Shown here piece after piece: positions 27,042 through 35,530 of a stretch of 64,000 nt of DNA. This DNA comes from Desertibaculum subflavum (GTDB lineage Bacteria > Pseudomonadota > Alphaproteobacteria > Ferrovibrionales > Ferrovibrionaceae), in NCBI GenBank assembly GCA_003576705.1, contig QOZS01000021.1:1-64000 (forward strand). Reading direction: 5' to 3'. Made by a program: the position numbers and the translations under genes. The number at the start of each line of letters is the position of its first letter. Positions within the stretch are counted from its first letter, which is position 1. Under the pieces are notes generated by a model, which was given only the letters and a program-made list of their open reading frames with translations, did no database searches and was not told the origin of the DNA.

Positions 27042-27815
27042 TCAGAGCAGCGGCGCGAGGAAGCGGCCGATGGCGGCAACCACCGCTTCCGGCCGGTCCC
27101 GCTGGGGCGAGTGGCCGCTTTCCGGCAGGACCAGCGGCTCGGCGCCGCAACCCTTTCGGATGCTCTCGACCTGCTCGAGCGTGCCGTACTCGTCGTCCTC
27201 GCCCTGGATCACCAGGACCGGCACGCGGATGCCCGGAAGGAACGCTTCGATGTTCCAGGCACGGAAGGCGGGATCGAGCCAGGCGCGGTTCCAACCGAGG
27301 AAGGCGGCATCCACGTTGTCGCGGTGCCAGCGCGCGAGGCGGGCGCGCAGGTCGCCTTGCTCCCATTGCTCGCGCGCCGCCGCGATCGAGGTGACGGAAA
27401 TGTCCTCGACAAAGACATGCGCCGCGAGAGTGACCACGCCTTTGAGATTCGGCGTCGCCCCGCCACCGGCATGGATCAGCGCGATCGAGCCGCCGTCGGA
27501 ATGGCCGATCAGCACATGCGGGCCGATGCCGGCGGCACGAAGAAGCGCCGGCAGCACGGCGAGTGCCTCGTCGTGCATGTAGCGGAGCGGGCGGGGCAGG
27601 GCGACCGGATCGGAGGCGCCATAGCCGAAGCGGCTGTAGATCAGCGCTCCACAGCCGGTCGCGGCGGCGACGCGGTCGGGGAAGTCACGCCACATGCCGA
27701 CACAGCCGAGACCTTCATGCAGGAAGACGAGCGTCGGCGCGCCGGCGCGCGCCTCGGATATGCGGCGGATCTCCAACCGGCCTTGCGGAATGTCGAGAAA
27801 GTCCGTCGCGCTCAC
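27042..27815 (-). CDS. Alpha/beta-fold hydrolase
   Basis: Hydrolase of 257 residues. The oxyanion region is TLVFLHEGLGCVGMWRDFPDRV; the nucleophile elbow reads LIGHSDGGS (G-H-S-D-G); a late Asp is in VIQGEDDEYGT and the catalytic His in PESGHSPQRDRP. This is a complete serine-hydrolase triad. The substrate cannot be told. The GTG at 27815 overlaps the flavodoxin stop by 4 bp (GTGA), preferred to an ATG 48 bp upstream. It belongs to the flavodoxin-hydrolase-transporter run. Confidence 0.88.
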   Translation of the reverse strand: MSATDFLDIPQGRLEIRRISEARAGAPTLVFLHEGLGCVGMWRDFPDRVAAATGCGALIYSRFGYGASDPVALPRPLRYMHDEALAVLPALLRAAGIGPHVLIGHSDGGSIALIHAGGGATPNLKGVVTLAAHVFVEDISVTSIAAAREQWEQGDLRARLARWHRDNVDAAFLGWNRAWLDPAFRAWNIEAFLPGIRVPVLVIQGEDDEYGTLEQVESIRKGCGAEPLVLPESGHSPQRDRPEAVVAAIGRFLAPLL

Positions 27816-28285
27816 GCCGCGACGGTAAGGGCCTTCAATGCGCCGATCCAGCCCTTGGCCCATTCCACGGCATCGTCCTCGGCGAAACTGCCGCCGCTCG
27901 CATTGTGCTCCATGCGGGCGCCGACGCGGCTGGCGCCGAGCCCGGCCAGCAAGGTGTCGAACAGCTTGCCGCCGTTGTTGTAGGTGTCCTGGTAGGTGCT
28001 GTCGCCGAGCCCGATCACGCCATAGCGGATGGCGCCTAGGTCGGGCTTCTCCGCTTGCAGCGCCTCGTACAGGTCGCGCGCATTATCCGGCACGTCGCCC
28101 TGGCCATAGGTCGAGGTGCAGATCAGGAAAACGCCGCCGCGGCCGAACACGTCCGGGCGCAGGCTGTCCATCGGCAGGATCTCGACCGGATGGCCGGCGC
28201 CGGCAAGCACGTCGCGCACGGCGTCGGCGACCAGTTCGGCATTGCCGGTCATGGTGCCGACCAGAATGGAAATAGCGACGGCCAT
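27812..28285 (-). CDS. Flavodoxin-domain protein (MioC-like)
   Basis: FMN-binding flavodoxin-like protein of 157 residues. The phosphate loop is ILVGTMTGNAELVADAV. The two FMN-side loops are CTSTYGQGDVPDN and GLGDSTYQDTYNNGGKLFDTLLAGLGASRVG, close to MioC and to the FMN domain of sulfite reductase. It probably carries electrons between a reductase and an oxygenase or other acceptor; no such partner is adjacent. AAGGAG precedes the ATG. Upstream, on the same strand, TTGGCA-17 bp-TATATT forms a promoter in a region shared with the divergent BzdR/BoxR-type regulator. Confidence 0.87.
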   Translation of the reverse strand: MAVAISILVGTMTGNAELVADAVRDVLAGAGHPVEILPMDSLRPDVFGRGGVFLICTSTYGQGDVPDNARDLYEALQAEKPDLGAIRYGVIGLGDSTYQDTYNNGGKLFDTLLAGLGASRVGARMEHNASGGSFAEDDAVEWAKGWIGALKALTVAA

Positions 28286-28311
28286 ACGCCCGCTCCTTGG
28301 AAGTCGTATGC

Positions 28312-28340
28312 AATATAATTCCGGCGGGACTGGATGCCAA
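28312..28340 (-). promoter_or_regulatory. Putative promoter of the flavodoxin gene
   Basis: On the minus strand TTGGCA (28340-28335) and TATATT (28317-28312) are separated by 17 bp, ending about 26 bp before the ATG. A TGCA (28309-28312) lies at the downstream edge of the -10 element. Confidence 0.55.
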
Positions 28341-28347
28341 GCCTGGA

Positions 28348-28361
28348 TGCATTATAATGCA
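28348..28361. promoter_or_regulatory. Perfect 14-bp palindrome with TGCA ends, overlapping a -10 box
   Basis: TGCATTATAATGCA is a perfect palindrome and contains TATAAT (28353-28358), about 30 bp before the GTG of the BzdR/BoxR-type regulator. A further TGCA lies at 28309-28312. From general knowledge, BzdR-type operators are built from TGCA repeats within palindromes. This fits an autoregulatory operator that also faces the flavodoxin promoter. Confidence 0.65.
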
Positions 28362-28388
28362 CGGGAATTCGCACCTGGAGCCCTTCCC

Positions 28389-29297
28389 GTGGCGCTTCGC
28401 ACCGCACCCGCCGACACGCCCGAGCCCCGCGAGACCGGGACCCAGGAATACCTGACGCGCCTGGGCGAGCGGGTGCGCAACCTGCGGGCTCGCCGCGGCA
28501 TGACCCGCCGGTTGCTGGCGCGCGATTCCGACGTTTCCGAGCGCTATCTGGCGGAGCTGGAGGCCGGACGCGGCAACATCTCGATCGCTCTGCTGCGCCA
28601 GGTTGCCCGCGCCATGGGCGTGCCGCTGGCCGAGCTGACCGATGACGGGCCCGACCGTTCGGTCGAGCGCAACCTGCTGGTCGCCAAGCTGGACCGGCTG
28701 AACCCGCGCGAGCTGGAGGAGGTTGCCGGTTTCGTCGCCGAGCGCTTTGCGCAGACCGGGGATCGGCGGCTGCGCATCGCGCTGATCGGCTTGCGCGGTG
28801 CCGGCAAGACCACGCTCGGGCGTCTGCTGGCCGAGAAGCTCTCGATTCCCTTCATCGAACTGGCTCGCGCCATCGAGACGGAAGCCGGCATGGCCCTCGA
28901 CGAAATCTTCGCCCTGTCCGGCCAGGCGGCGTTCCGCCGGCACGAGCTGCGCGCGCTGGAGCGGGTCATCGCCATGAACCGCAAGGCGGTGATCTCGACC
29001 GGTGGCGGCCTGGTGACGGAAGCGGCCACCTTCCAGCGGCTGCTGGAAGGTTGCTGGACGGTCTGGGTCAAGGCCTCGCCCGAGGAGCACATGTCCCGCG
29101 TGCTGGCCCAGGGCGACCGCCGGCCGATGGCCGGCAATGCCGAGGCGATGGAGGATTTGCGCCGCATCCTCGTGCAGCGCGAGGCGCTCTACCGCAAGGC
29201 CGACGCGGTGCTCGACACCACCGGCCGCACGATCCAGGAGTCCACGGCCGAGCTGGGCAGGCTGGTTGACGCCGCCGCCCCGGCGCTTCATCCATAA
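28389..29297 (+). CDS. BzdR/BoxR-type regulator: HTH XRE plus shikimate-kinase-like domain
   Basis: Regulator of 302 residues in two modules. An N-terminal XRE-type helix-turn-helix includes [44 protein letters not shown]-terminal shikimate-kinase-like P-loop domain has [23 protein letters not shown] with a complete Walker A, then STGGGLV and DRRPMAGN. This is the architecture of BzdR/BoxR, where the kinase-like domain senses an aromatic CoA thioester such as benzoyl-CoA. The start is GTG 28389, eight bases after GGAG. Here it lies beside valine-type genes rather than benzoyl-CoA genes, so another acyl-CoA may be the effector; that is inference. Confidence 0.85.
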   Translation: MALRTAPADTPEPRETGTQEYLTRLGERVRNLRARRGMTRRLLARDSDVSERYLAELEAGRGNISIALLRQVARAMGVPLAELTDDGPDRSVERNLLVAKLDRLNPRELEEVAGFVAERFAQTGDRRLRIALIGLRGAGKTTLGRLLAEKLSIPFIELARAIETEAGMALDEIFALSGQAAFRRHELRALERVIAMNRKAVISTGGGLVTEAATFQRLLEGCWTVWVKASPEEHMSRVLAQGDRRPMAGNAEAMEDLRRILVQREALYRKADAVLDTTGRTIQESTAELGRLVDAAAPALHP

Positions 29298-29320
29298 CGC
29301 CCGAATACGGGAGGAATGCG

Positions 29321-30475
29321 GTGGATTTCGAGCTGTCCGAAGAGCAGCGGGCATTTCGCGACGCGGCGCGCGGTTTCGCGTGCGATGAGATGGCGCCGCA
29401 TGCGGCCGTTTGGGACGAGGGCAAAGTGTTTCCGGAGGCGGCTTTGCGTGGCGCCGCGGCGCTCGGCTTCGCCGGCATCTACGTGTCGGAGGAGATGGGC
29501 GGCTCCGGCCTGAAGCGGCAGGATGCGGCGGTGATCTTCGAAGAGCTGGCTGCCGGCTGCACCTCCACCGCCGCTTATATCTCGATCCACAACATGGCGT
29601 CGTGGATGATCGATCGCTTCGGCACCGAGGCGCAGCGGCGCAGGTTCCTGCCCAGGCTCTGCTCGATGGAGCATTTCGCCAGCTACTGCCTGACCGAGCC
29701 TGGTTCAGGCTCCGACGCCGCCGCGCTGAAGACCCGCGCGGTGCGCGACGGCGACCACTACGTGCTGAACGGTTCCAAGGCCTTCATCTCCGGTGGCGGC
29801 CGCTCCGACATCTATGTCTGCATGGTGCGCACCGGCGCCGACGGGCCGAAGGGCATTTCCTGCATCGTGGTCGAGAACGGCACGCCGGGGCTGTCGTTCG
29901 GTGCGCAGGAGAAGAAGCTCGGCTGGAACTCGCAGCCGACCGCGGCGGTGATGTTCGAGGATTGCCGGGTGCCGGTGGCGAACCGGATCGGCGCCGAGGG
30001 CGAGGGCTTCAAGATCGCCATGATGGGGCTCGACGGTGGCCGACTGAACATCGGAGCCTGCTCGATCGGCGGCGCGCGTGCCTGCCTCGACCTTGCGCGT
30101 GAGCATATGGGCGTGCGTCAACAATTCGGCAAGCCGCTCGCCGAGTTCCAGGCGCTGCAGTTCAAGCTCGCCGACATGGCGACCGAGCTCGAGGCCGCGC
30201 GGTTGATGATCCGGCGCGCCGCCGCCTCGCTCGATGCCGGCCATGCCGATGCGACAACCCATTGCGCGATGGCGAAGCGCTTCGCCACCGATGCCGGCTT
30301 CCATGTCGTCAACGAGGCGCTGCAGCTGCATGGCGGTTACGGCTATCTGCGCGACTTCCCGGTGGAGCGCTATCTGCGCGACCTCCGCGTGCACCAGATT
30401 CTGGAAGGAACCAACGAGATCATGCGCGTCATCATCGCCCGCCGGCTGCTGAGCGGCGGCTCGCTCGACCCATGA
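29321..30475 (+). CDS. Acyl-CoA dehydrogenase, probably isobutyryl-CoA dehydrogenase
   Basis: Acyl-CoA dehydrogenase of 384 residues. The FAD domain motifs are [19 protein letters not shown] and [12 protein letters not shown]. The C-terminal domain has [42 protein letters not shown] and LEGTNEIMR, where the Glu of EGT is the expected catalytic base. Family members of this length beside 3-hydroxyisobutyryl-CoA hydrolase and MmsB are usually isobutyryl-CoA dehydrogenases of valine catabolism, which is the basis of the call. The GTG at 29321 follows GGGAGGAAT. It overlaps the next gene by ATGA. Confidence 0.88.
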   Translation: MDFELSEEQRAFRDAARGFACDEMAPHAAVWDEGKVFPEAALRGAAALGFAGIYVSEEMGGSGLKRQDAAVIFEELAAGCTSTAAYISIHNMASWMIDRFGTEAQRRRFLPRLCSMEHFASYCLTEPGSGSDAAALKTRAVRDGDHYVLNGSKAFISGGGRSDIYVCMVRTGADGPKGISCIVVENGTPGLSFGAQEKKLGWNSQPTAAVMFEDCRVPVANRIGAEGEGFKIAMMGLDGGRLNIGACSIGGARACLDLAREHMGVRQQFGKPLAEFQALQFKLADMATELEAARLMIRRAAASLDAGHADATTHCAMAKRFATDAGFHVVNEALQLHGGYGYLRDFPVERYLRDLRVHQILEGTNEIMRVIIARRLLSGGSLDP

Positions 30476-31533
30476 GCGAGGAGATCCTGTTCGCCGTCGA
30501 GAGCGGCATCGCCATCGTCCGGATGAACCGGCCGAAGGCGCTGAACGCGCTGACGCATGAGATGGTGGTCGCTTTTGATGCCAAGCTGAAGGCGTGGAGC
30601 CTTGATCCGGATGTGAAGGCGCTGGTGATCCTGGGCGAGGGCGGCCGCGCCTTCTGCGCCGGCGGCGATATCCGCAAGCTCTATGACGAGGGCCGCGCCG
30701 GCGGGCGCTACCCGTACGATTTCTATCACGACGAATACGTGATGAACGCGCGCATCAAGCGGTTCCCGAAGCCCTATATCGCATTCCTCGACGGCATCAC
30801 CATGGGCGGCGGCGTCGGTGTCTCGGTGCACGGCTCGCATCGCATCGCGACCGAGAACACGCTGTTCGCCATGCCGGAGACCGGCATCGGCCTGTTCCCC
30901 GATGTCGGCGGCAGCCATTTCCTGCCGCGCTGTCCGGGCGAAATAGGCCAATATCTGGCGCTGACAGGCGAGCGGCTGAGGGCAGCGGATTCGGTGGCTG
31001 CCGGCATCTGCACTGCTTTCGTCCCCGCGACGAAGCGCGACGAGCTGCTGGCGGCGCTGAAGGCGGCCGACTGGTCGGGCGACGCGATGCGCGTCGCCGA
31101 CAAGGTGGTTGCCGGCTTCACGGCCGAGGCCGGCACGCCGACCCTGCCGGCGCATCGCGCGGTGATCGACCGCTGCTTTGCGGGTGCCAGCGTCGAGGGA
31201 GTGCTCGCGGCGCTGGACGCCGATGGCAGCGAGTTCGCCGCGAAGCAGGCCGCGACCATCCGCACCAAATCGCCGACCAGCCTGAAGCTGACCTTCCGGC
31301 AGATCCGCGAGGGCGCCAAGCGCTCGATGGACGAGTGCATGCGCATGGAATGGCGCATGGTCAACCGCGTCATCAAGGGCCACGACTTCTACGAGGGCAC
31401 GCGCGCCGTCGTCGTCGACAAGGACCAGAAGCCGCTATGGCGTCCGGCGAGCCTGGGCGAAGTGAGCGACGCCGATATCGACGCCTATTTTGCGCCGCTG
31501 CCCGACGGTGACCTGCGCTACGATTGGGATTGA
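30472..31533 (+). CDS. 3-hydroxyisobutyryl-CoA hydrolase
   Basis: Crotonase-superfamily hydrolase of 353 residues. The HIBCH hallmarks are visible: [18 protein letters not shown] (oxyanion hole), [47 protein letters not shown], and a long C-terminal extension ending [31 protein letters not shown]. These fit hydrolysis of 3-hydroxyisobutyryl-CoA in valine degradation. It overlaps the preceding acyl-CoA dehydrogenase gene by 4 bp and is followed by mmsB, giving consecutive steps. Confidence 0.92.
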   Translation: MSEEILFAVESGIAIVRMNRPKALNALTHEMVVAFDAKLKAWSLDPDVKALVILGEGGRAFCAGGDIRKLYDEGRAGGRYPYDFYHDEYVMNARIKRFPKPYIAFLDGITMGGGVGVSVHGSHRIATENTLFAMPETGIGLFPDVGGSHFLPRCPGEIGQYLALTGERLRAADSVAAGICTAFVPATKRDELLAALKAADWSGDAMRVADKVVAGFTAEAGTPTLPAHRAVIDRCFAGASVEGVLAALDADGSEFAAKQAATIRTKSPTSLKLTFRQIREGAKRSMDECMRMEWRMVNRVIKGHDFYEGTRAVVVDKDQKPLWRPASLGEVSDADIDAYFAPLPDGDLRYDWD

Positions 31534-31553
31534 GTTTTCCGAGGGAGGACAAG

Positions 31554-32447
31554 ATGGCCGCGATCGGCTTCATCGGCGTCGGCAACATGGGCGGGCCGAT
31601 GGCCCGCAACCTGTTGAAGGCCGGCCACAAGGTGAAGGTGTTCGACCTTGCCGCCGCCGCGGTGAAGGTCTGCGAGGAAGCCGGCGCGACGAGCGCCGCC
31701 GGCGTAACGGAAGCCGCCAAAGGCGTTGATGTCGTGGTGACAATGCTGCCGGCAGGCCAGCATGTCCGCGCCGTCTATCTCGGCGACAACGGCATCCTGA
31801 AGGCGGCGGCGAAGGGCACGCTGTTCATCGACAGCTCCACCATCGATGTCGAGAGCGCGCGCGCCGTCGCCAAGGCGGCGGCCGAGGCCGGCATGCCGAT
31901 GATCGACGCGCCGGTCTCGGGCGGCGTCGGCGGCGCGGCTGCGGCCACGCTCACCTTCATGGTCGGCGGGCCGGAGGAAGCTTTCGCCAAGGCGAAGCCG
32001 TTGCTGGAGGCGATGGGCAAGACCATCGTGCATGCCGGTCCGGCGGGGAACGGCCAGGCGGCGAAGATCTGCAACAACATGGTGCTCGGCATCTCGATGA
32101 TCGCGGTGAGCGAGGCGTTCGTGCTGGCGGAGAAGCTCGGCCTGGACCATCAGAAGCTGTTCGACATCTCGTCGAAATCCTCCGGCCAGTGCTGGTCGCT
32201 GACCACCTATTGCCCGGTGCCGGGGCCGGTGCCGACCTCGCCCGCCAATCGCGGCTACCAGGCGGGCTTCACCGCCGACATGATGCTGAAGGACCTGAAG
32301 CTGGCGCAGGAAGCGGCCAAGGCGGCCGGCGCAACGACGGAGCTCGGCGCCGATGCGGCGGCGATCTACGAGCGCTACGCCAAGGCCGGGCAGGGCGGGC
32401 TCGACTTCTCCGGCATCATCAACATGATCCGCGATGCGGGCCGCTGA
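31554..32447 (+). CDS. mmsB: 3-hydroxyisobutyrate dehydrogenase
   Basis: Beta-hydroxyacid dehydrogenase of 297 residues converting 3-hydroxyisobutyrate to methylmalonate semialdehyde with NAD. The N-terminal Rossmann motif is AAIGFIGVGNMGGPMARNLLKAGH, the substrate signature is FIDSSTIDVESAR, the catalytic loop is DAPVSGGVGGAAAATLTFMVGG, and the conserved Lys lies in AGPAGNGQAAKICNNMVLG. The ATG at 31554 follows GAGGGAGGAC. The final dehydrogenase MmsA is not in the window. Confidence 0.95.
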   Translation: MAAIGFIGVGNMGGPMARNLLKAGHKVKVFDLAAAAVKVCEEAGATSAAGVTEAAKGVDVVVTMLPAGQHVRAVYLGDNGILKAAAKGTLFIDSSTIDVESARAVAKAAAEAGMPMIDAPVSGGVGGAAAATLTFMVGGPEEAFAKAKPLLEAMGKTIVHAGPAGNGQAAKICNNMVLGISMIAVSEAFVLAEKLGLDHQKLFDISSKSSGQCWSLTTYCPVPGPVPTSPANRGYQAGFTADMMLKDLKLAQEAAKAAGATTELGADAAAIYERYAKAGQGGLDFSGIINMIRDAGR

Positions 32448-32448
32448 C

Positions 32449-33243
32449 ATGGCAGCCTCCGGCATCACCGTCGAGAAGCGCGGCCGCATAGCCATCGTCC
32501 GCCTGGACCGCGGCGATGGCCGCAACGCCATGTCGCGCGCTGTTATGCGCGAGCTGACCGAGGTCGCGCGCAGCTTCGAGGACGATATCGAAACCTCCGC
32601 CATCGTGGTGACCGGCACGGCGGAGGTGTTCACGCTCGGCTACGACCTCAAGGACACCGAGACGCAGAAGCTGTCTGACATGGGCCTCGCTGAACGCCGC
32701 CGGCACCTGCTGGCGGGGCCGCGCATGTGCAAGGCCTGGGAGGATCTCGCGCCGTTCACCATCGCGGCGATCGAGGGCTGGTGCGTGGGCGGCGGCGTGG
32801 CGCTCGCGGTCTCGCTCGACTTCCGCGTCTGCGGCGGCACCAGTCGCTTCTATGTCGCGGAGATCGAGCGCGGCATGAACATGAGCTGGCAGAGCCTGCC
32901 GCGCATCGTCAACCTGGTCGGCCCGGCGCGGGCCAAGCAGCTCGCCATCCTGGCCGAGAAGGTGCCGGCGCAGTCGGCGTTGGATTTCGGTCTGGTGCAG
33001 GAAGTGGTGCCGGCGGGTAACGCCTTCGGCCGTGCCATGGAACTGGCCGAGCGGGTGGCGTCGCTGCCGCCGGTGCCAGTCCGCATGATCAAGGCCGACA
33101 TCAACGCCTATGCCAACGCGCTCGGCGCCGCCACCAGCCAGATGGACCTGGACCAGTACGCCCTCTGCCAGGGCGCCGAGGACTACCAGGAGGGCGTCGC
33201 CGCCTTCCTGGAGCGCCGGCCGGCCAAGTTCACCGGACGCTGA
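32449..33243 (+). CDS. Enoyl-CoA hydratase/isomerase family protein lacking one catalytic Glu
   Basis: Crotonase-fold protein of 264 residues. The oxyanion loop is VTGTAEVFTLGYDLKD and the active-site segment is GWCVGGGVALAVSLDFRV, where hydratases have a Glu in GGGCEL but this protein has GGGVAL. The second Glu survives in VAEIERG. A standard water addition is therefore doubtful; isomerase, hydrolase or lyase activity is possible. It begins 1 bp after the mmsB stop (ATG 32449) and ends the valine-type operon. An in-frame ATG at 32434 lies within mmsB and is less likely. Confidence 0.82.
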   Translation: MAASGITVEKRGRIAIVRLDRGDGRNAMSRAVMRELTEVARSFEDDIETSAIVVTGTAEVFTLGYDLKDTETQKLSDMGLAERRRHLLAGPRMCKAWEDLAPFTIAAIEGWCVGGGVALAVSLDFRVCGGTSRFYVAEIERGMNMSWQSLPRIVNLVGPARAKQLAILAEKVPAQSALDFGLVQEVVPAGNAFGRAMELAERVASLPPVPVRMIKADINAYANALGAATSQMDLDQYALCQGAEDYQEGVAAFLERRPAKFTGR

Positions 33244-33250
33244 GCCGAAC

Positions 33251-33279
33251 TTGACGTAGGGCGCCCGCCGCCCAATCAT
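33251..33279 (+). promoter_or_regulatory. Putative promoter of the thiamine riboswitch-thiSG unit
   Basis: TTGACG (33251-33256) and AATCAT (33274-33279) are separated by 17 bp, just before the riboswitch starts at about 33287. The -35 match is good and the -10 match is weak. Confidence 0.4.
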
Positions 33280-33286
33280 ATTGCTG

Positions 33287-33378
33287 TTCCAAGGGGAGCC
33301 CCGTGTGGGGGCTGAGAGACCGCGGCATGCGGTGACCCTTCGAACCTGATCCGGGTCATGCCGGCGAAGGGAATGGAA
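33287..33378 (+). ncRNA. TPP (THI element) riboswitch
   Basis: The aptamer shows the invariant THI blocks GGGGAGCC (33293-33300), GGGCTGAGAGACC (near 33308-33321) and ACCCTTCGAACCTGATC (near 33335-33351), and closes with GCCGGCGAAGGGAA. TTCC (33287-33290) can pair with GGAA (33375-33378) as the outer P1 stem. A small hairpin follows at 33382-33399 (GCGCATCCC/GGGATGCG). Binding of thiamine pyrophosphate would shut off the thiS-thiG gene 73 bp downstream, which makes the thiazole precursor. Whether control acts on translation or termination is not clear. Confidence 0.95.
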
Positions 33379-33450
33379 CTTGCGCATCCCGGGGATGCGT
33401 GTGCTCTCCAGACTCGGTCGGATCGCCGTGGCCCCGCGCGAGGATGTGCC

Positions 33451-34449
33451 ATGCAGGTGATGCTGAACGGCGAGGCCAAGCAGATTCAGGCGCCGATGAC
33501 GGTGAAGGAGCTGCTGGAGAGCTTGGGCCTGGACCCGCGCAAGATCGCGGTCGAGCGCAACCTCGAGATCGTGCCGCGCTCGACCTATGGCGAGATCAGA
33601 GTTGGCGACGGCGACCGGCTGGAGATCGTGCATTTCATCGGCGGCGGCGATGACGGCGTGCCGCTCGCGGCACGCGAGAAGCAGGACGCGCTGGTCGTGG
33701 CCGGCCGGCGCTTCAACTCCCGCCTGCTGGTCGGCACCGGCAAGTACAAGGATTTCGAGGAGACGGCGCGCGCCATCGAGGCATCCGGCGCCGAGATCGT
33801 CACCGTCGCGGTTCGCCGGGTCAATGTCAGCGATCCCAAGCAACCGATGCTGATGGATTATGTCGATCCGAAGAAGTTCACCTATCTGCCGAACACGGCC
33901 GGCTGCTACACGGCGCAGGACGCGCTGCGAACGCTGCGCCTGGCGCGCGAGGCCGGCGGCTGGAAGCTGGTGAAGCTCGAGGTCCTGGGCGACCAGAAGA
34001 CGCTCTATCCCGACATGACCGAGACGCTCGCCGCCGCCAAGGTGTTGATCGCCGAGGGCTTCGAGGTCATGGTCTATTGCAGCGACGACCCGATCATGGC
34101 GAAGAAGCTGGAGGAGATGGGCTGCGTGGCCATCATGCCGCTGGCGGCGCCGATCGGCTCCGGTCTCGGCGTGCAGAACCCGGTCGGCATCCGCATCATC
34201 GTCGAGAACGCCAAGGTGCCGGTGCTGGTCGATGCCGGCGTCGGCACCGCGTCGGATGCGGCGATCGCCATGGAACTCGGCTGCGATGGCGTGCTGATGA
34301 ATACGGCGATCGCGGAAGCCAAGAACCCGGTGCTGATGGCGCGGGCCATGAAGCTCGCGGTCGAAAGCGGCCGGCTCGCCTATCTGGCCGGGCGCATGCC
34401 GAGGCGGCTTTATGCCGATCCGTCCTCGCCGCTGGCCGGGCTGATCTGA
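33451..34449 (+). CDS. thiG: Fused sulfur carrier ThiS and thiazole synthase ThiG
   Basis: One 332-residue frame carries ThiS at residues 1-66 and ThiG from about residue 72. The ThiS part ([55 protein letters not shown]) ends where free ThiS would terminate in Gly-Gly. The ThiG part has [37 protein letters not shown] (Lys for the Schiff base) and [19 protein letters not shown]. It makes the thiazole moiety of thiamine. Fused enzymes are known in alphaproteobacteria, but a thiocarboxylate on ThiS then requires cleavage or another sulfur route. The ATG at 33451 follows GCGAGGAT. Confidence 0.93.
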   Translation: MQVMLNGEAKQIQAPMTVKELLESLGLDPRKIAVERNLEIVPRSTYGEIRVGDGDRLEIVHFIGGGDDGVPLAAREKQDALVVAGRRFNSRLLVGTGKYKDFEETARAIEASGAEIVTVAVRRVNVSDPKQPMLMDYVDPKKFTYLPNTAGCYTAQDALRTLRLAREAGGWKLVKLEVLGDQKTLYPDMTETLAAAKVLIAEGFEVMVYCSDDPIMAKKLEEMGCVAIMPLAAPIGSGLGVQNPVGIRIIVENAKVPVLVDAGVGTASDAAIAMELGCDGVLMNTAIAEAKNPVLMARAMKLAVESGRLAYLAGRMPRRLYADPSSPLAGLI

Positions 34450-34470
34450 TCCGCGCTGATCCGACTGGGC

Positions 34471-34950
34471 TCAGGTCTTGCCGGTGAAGTGCGGCCGGGG
34501 GATCGCCTCGACGCCGACGAGCAGGCGGTCGATGTCGTGCCCGTTGCTGGAGAACGGACAGGCCAGCCGGTGCATTTCGATGGCGCCGAGATCGTAGGCG
34601 TCGTCGGAGCGGCTGTAGCAGGGCAGGCGATGCGTCAGCGGTTGCAGAAAGGCGGCCTGCACCGCTTCGGCCCAGCGCGGCGGCTCGATATCGTCGACCC
34701 ATCTGCCGGTGAGATCGCGGCCGCCGATCTCGGCGATCCGGGTGCCGAACAGGCGGAAGCGGAAGCGCGGCGGCTCGCCCTCGACCTCCACGATGTGCAG
34801 ATAGCCCATCAACTGGGGCAGGGTCAGGATGTCGAACTGATCGGGTGACGGCAGCGGTCTGTCGCCGCACAACTGAACCCAATGCTGATGGAGACGGCGC
34901 AGCCGGGTCAGGGCCGGACGCTCCGGCAATGTGATCGGACCGCCCGTCAT
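34471..34950 (-). CDS. PAS_5-like domain protein
   Basis: Protein of 159 residues resembling the alphaproteobacterial PAS_5 family: LPQLMGYLHIVEVEGEPPRFRFRLFGTRIAEIGGRDLTG, then RWVDDIEPPRWAEAVQAAF, then HRLACPFSSNGHDIDRLLVGVEAIPRP. The F-R-F-R-L-F-G-T-x-I and G-R-D-L-T-G-R segments are diagnostic. The family function is not established; a sensory or binding role is plausible. It stands downstream of the MarR gene on the same strand (26 bp), so the two may be expressed together. It converges on thiSG. Confidence 0.72.
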   Translation of the reverse strand: MTGGPITLPERPALTRLRRLHQHWVQLCGDRPLPSPDQFDILTLPQLMGYLHIVEVEGEPPRFRFRLFGTRIAEIGGRDLTGRWVDDIEPPRWAEAVQAAFLQPLTHRLPCYSRSDDAYDLGAIEMHRLACPFSSNGHDIDRLLVGVEAIPRPHFTGKT

Positions 34951-34975
34951 CGGGCGACACCGGCATCGCGCGTTG

Positions 34976-35461
34976 CTAGGGCAGCTGGCGCACGCGGGCG
35001 GTCAGGCTCTCCAGCAGGCGATCGAGCGCCTGCAGGTCTTCCGGCGCGAGCGTGGCGAGAAGTTGCCGTTCGTAGTCGCGTGCCAACGGAACGATCTTGC
35101 GATAGACATTGTAGCCGGCCGTGCTCATGGCGAGCCGGGCGCGTCGGCGGTCGGCCGGATCGATCACCCGCACCAGCCGGCCGGTGGCGACGAGCGAGGC
35201 GATGGCGCGGCTGACCGCGACCTTGTCCAGCGCACCTCGCTCGGCGATCTCGCTGGCCGTGGTGTTCGGAAATCGGCCGACAATCGCAATAATGCGCCAT
35301 TCTGCAACCGTGAGATTAAATTGCCGGGCATATGCCGCAGCCAGTTTGCTGCTGACCAGGTTCGTTAATACCGCGAGTCGATACGGGAGGAAACGTTCCA
35401 ACTGCAACGGCGCCGCGTCGTCGTCGGTTGTAGGAGCGGCGGCGGCTTGATTTGGTTTCAT
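34976..35461 (-). CDS. MarR-family transcriptional regulator
   Basis: Winged-helix regulator of 161 residues. The core reads LPYRLAVLTNLVSSKLAAAYARQFNLTVAEWRIIAIVGRFPNTTASEIAERGALDKVAVSRAIASLVATGRLVRVIDPADRRRARLAMSTAGYNVYRKI, with the recognition helix in DKVAVSRAIASL and the wing DPADRRRARL. It is divergent from hpd-hmgA-fah with 70 bp between starts, so it most likely controls tyrosine catabolism and itself. The effector is unknown. The C-terminal dimerisation helices are present. Confidence 0.9.
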   Translation of the reverse strand: MKPNQAAAAPTTDDDAAPLQLERFLPYRLAVLTNLVSSKLAAAYARQFNLTVAEWRIIAIVGRFPNTTASEIAERGALDKVAVSRAIASLVATGRLVRVIDPADRRRARLAMSTAGYNVYRKIVPLARDYERQLLATLAPEDLQALDRLLESLTARVRQLP

Positions 35462-35474
35462 ATGTAACTAATAT
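35447..35474 (+). promoter_or_regulatory. Putative hpd promoter, beside the MarR start codon
   Basis: TTGATT (35447-35452) and TAATAT (35469-35474) are separated by 16 bp. The -10 overlaps the leader of the divergent MarR gene, so a MarR dimer bound here could control both. ATAT repeats (ATATGTAACTAATAT, 35460-35474) form a loose dyad. Confidence 0.45.
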
Positions 35475-35530
35475 CGCGGGTAAGCATCCTCGATCAAGGG
35501 GCGCCCCGGGCGCCCGGCACGGGAGGTCCC

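Noticed and set aside
26349..27983. 544-codon plus-strand open frame opposite the transporter and hydrolase genes
   Set aside because: The minus-strand genes show EamA and serine-hydrolase motifs; this frame is Ala/Arg/Ser-rich noise.
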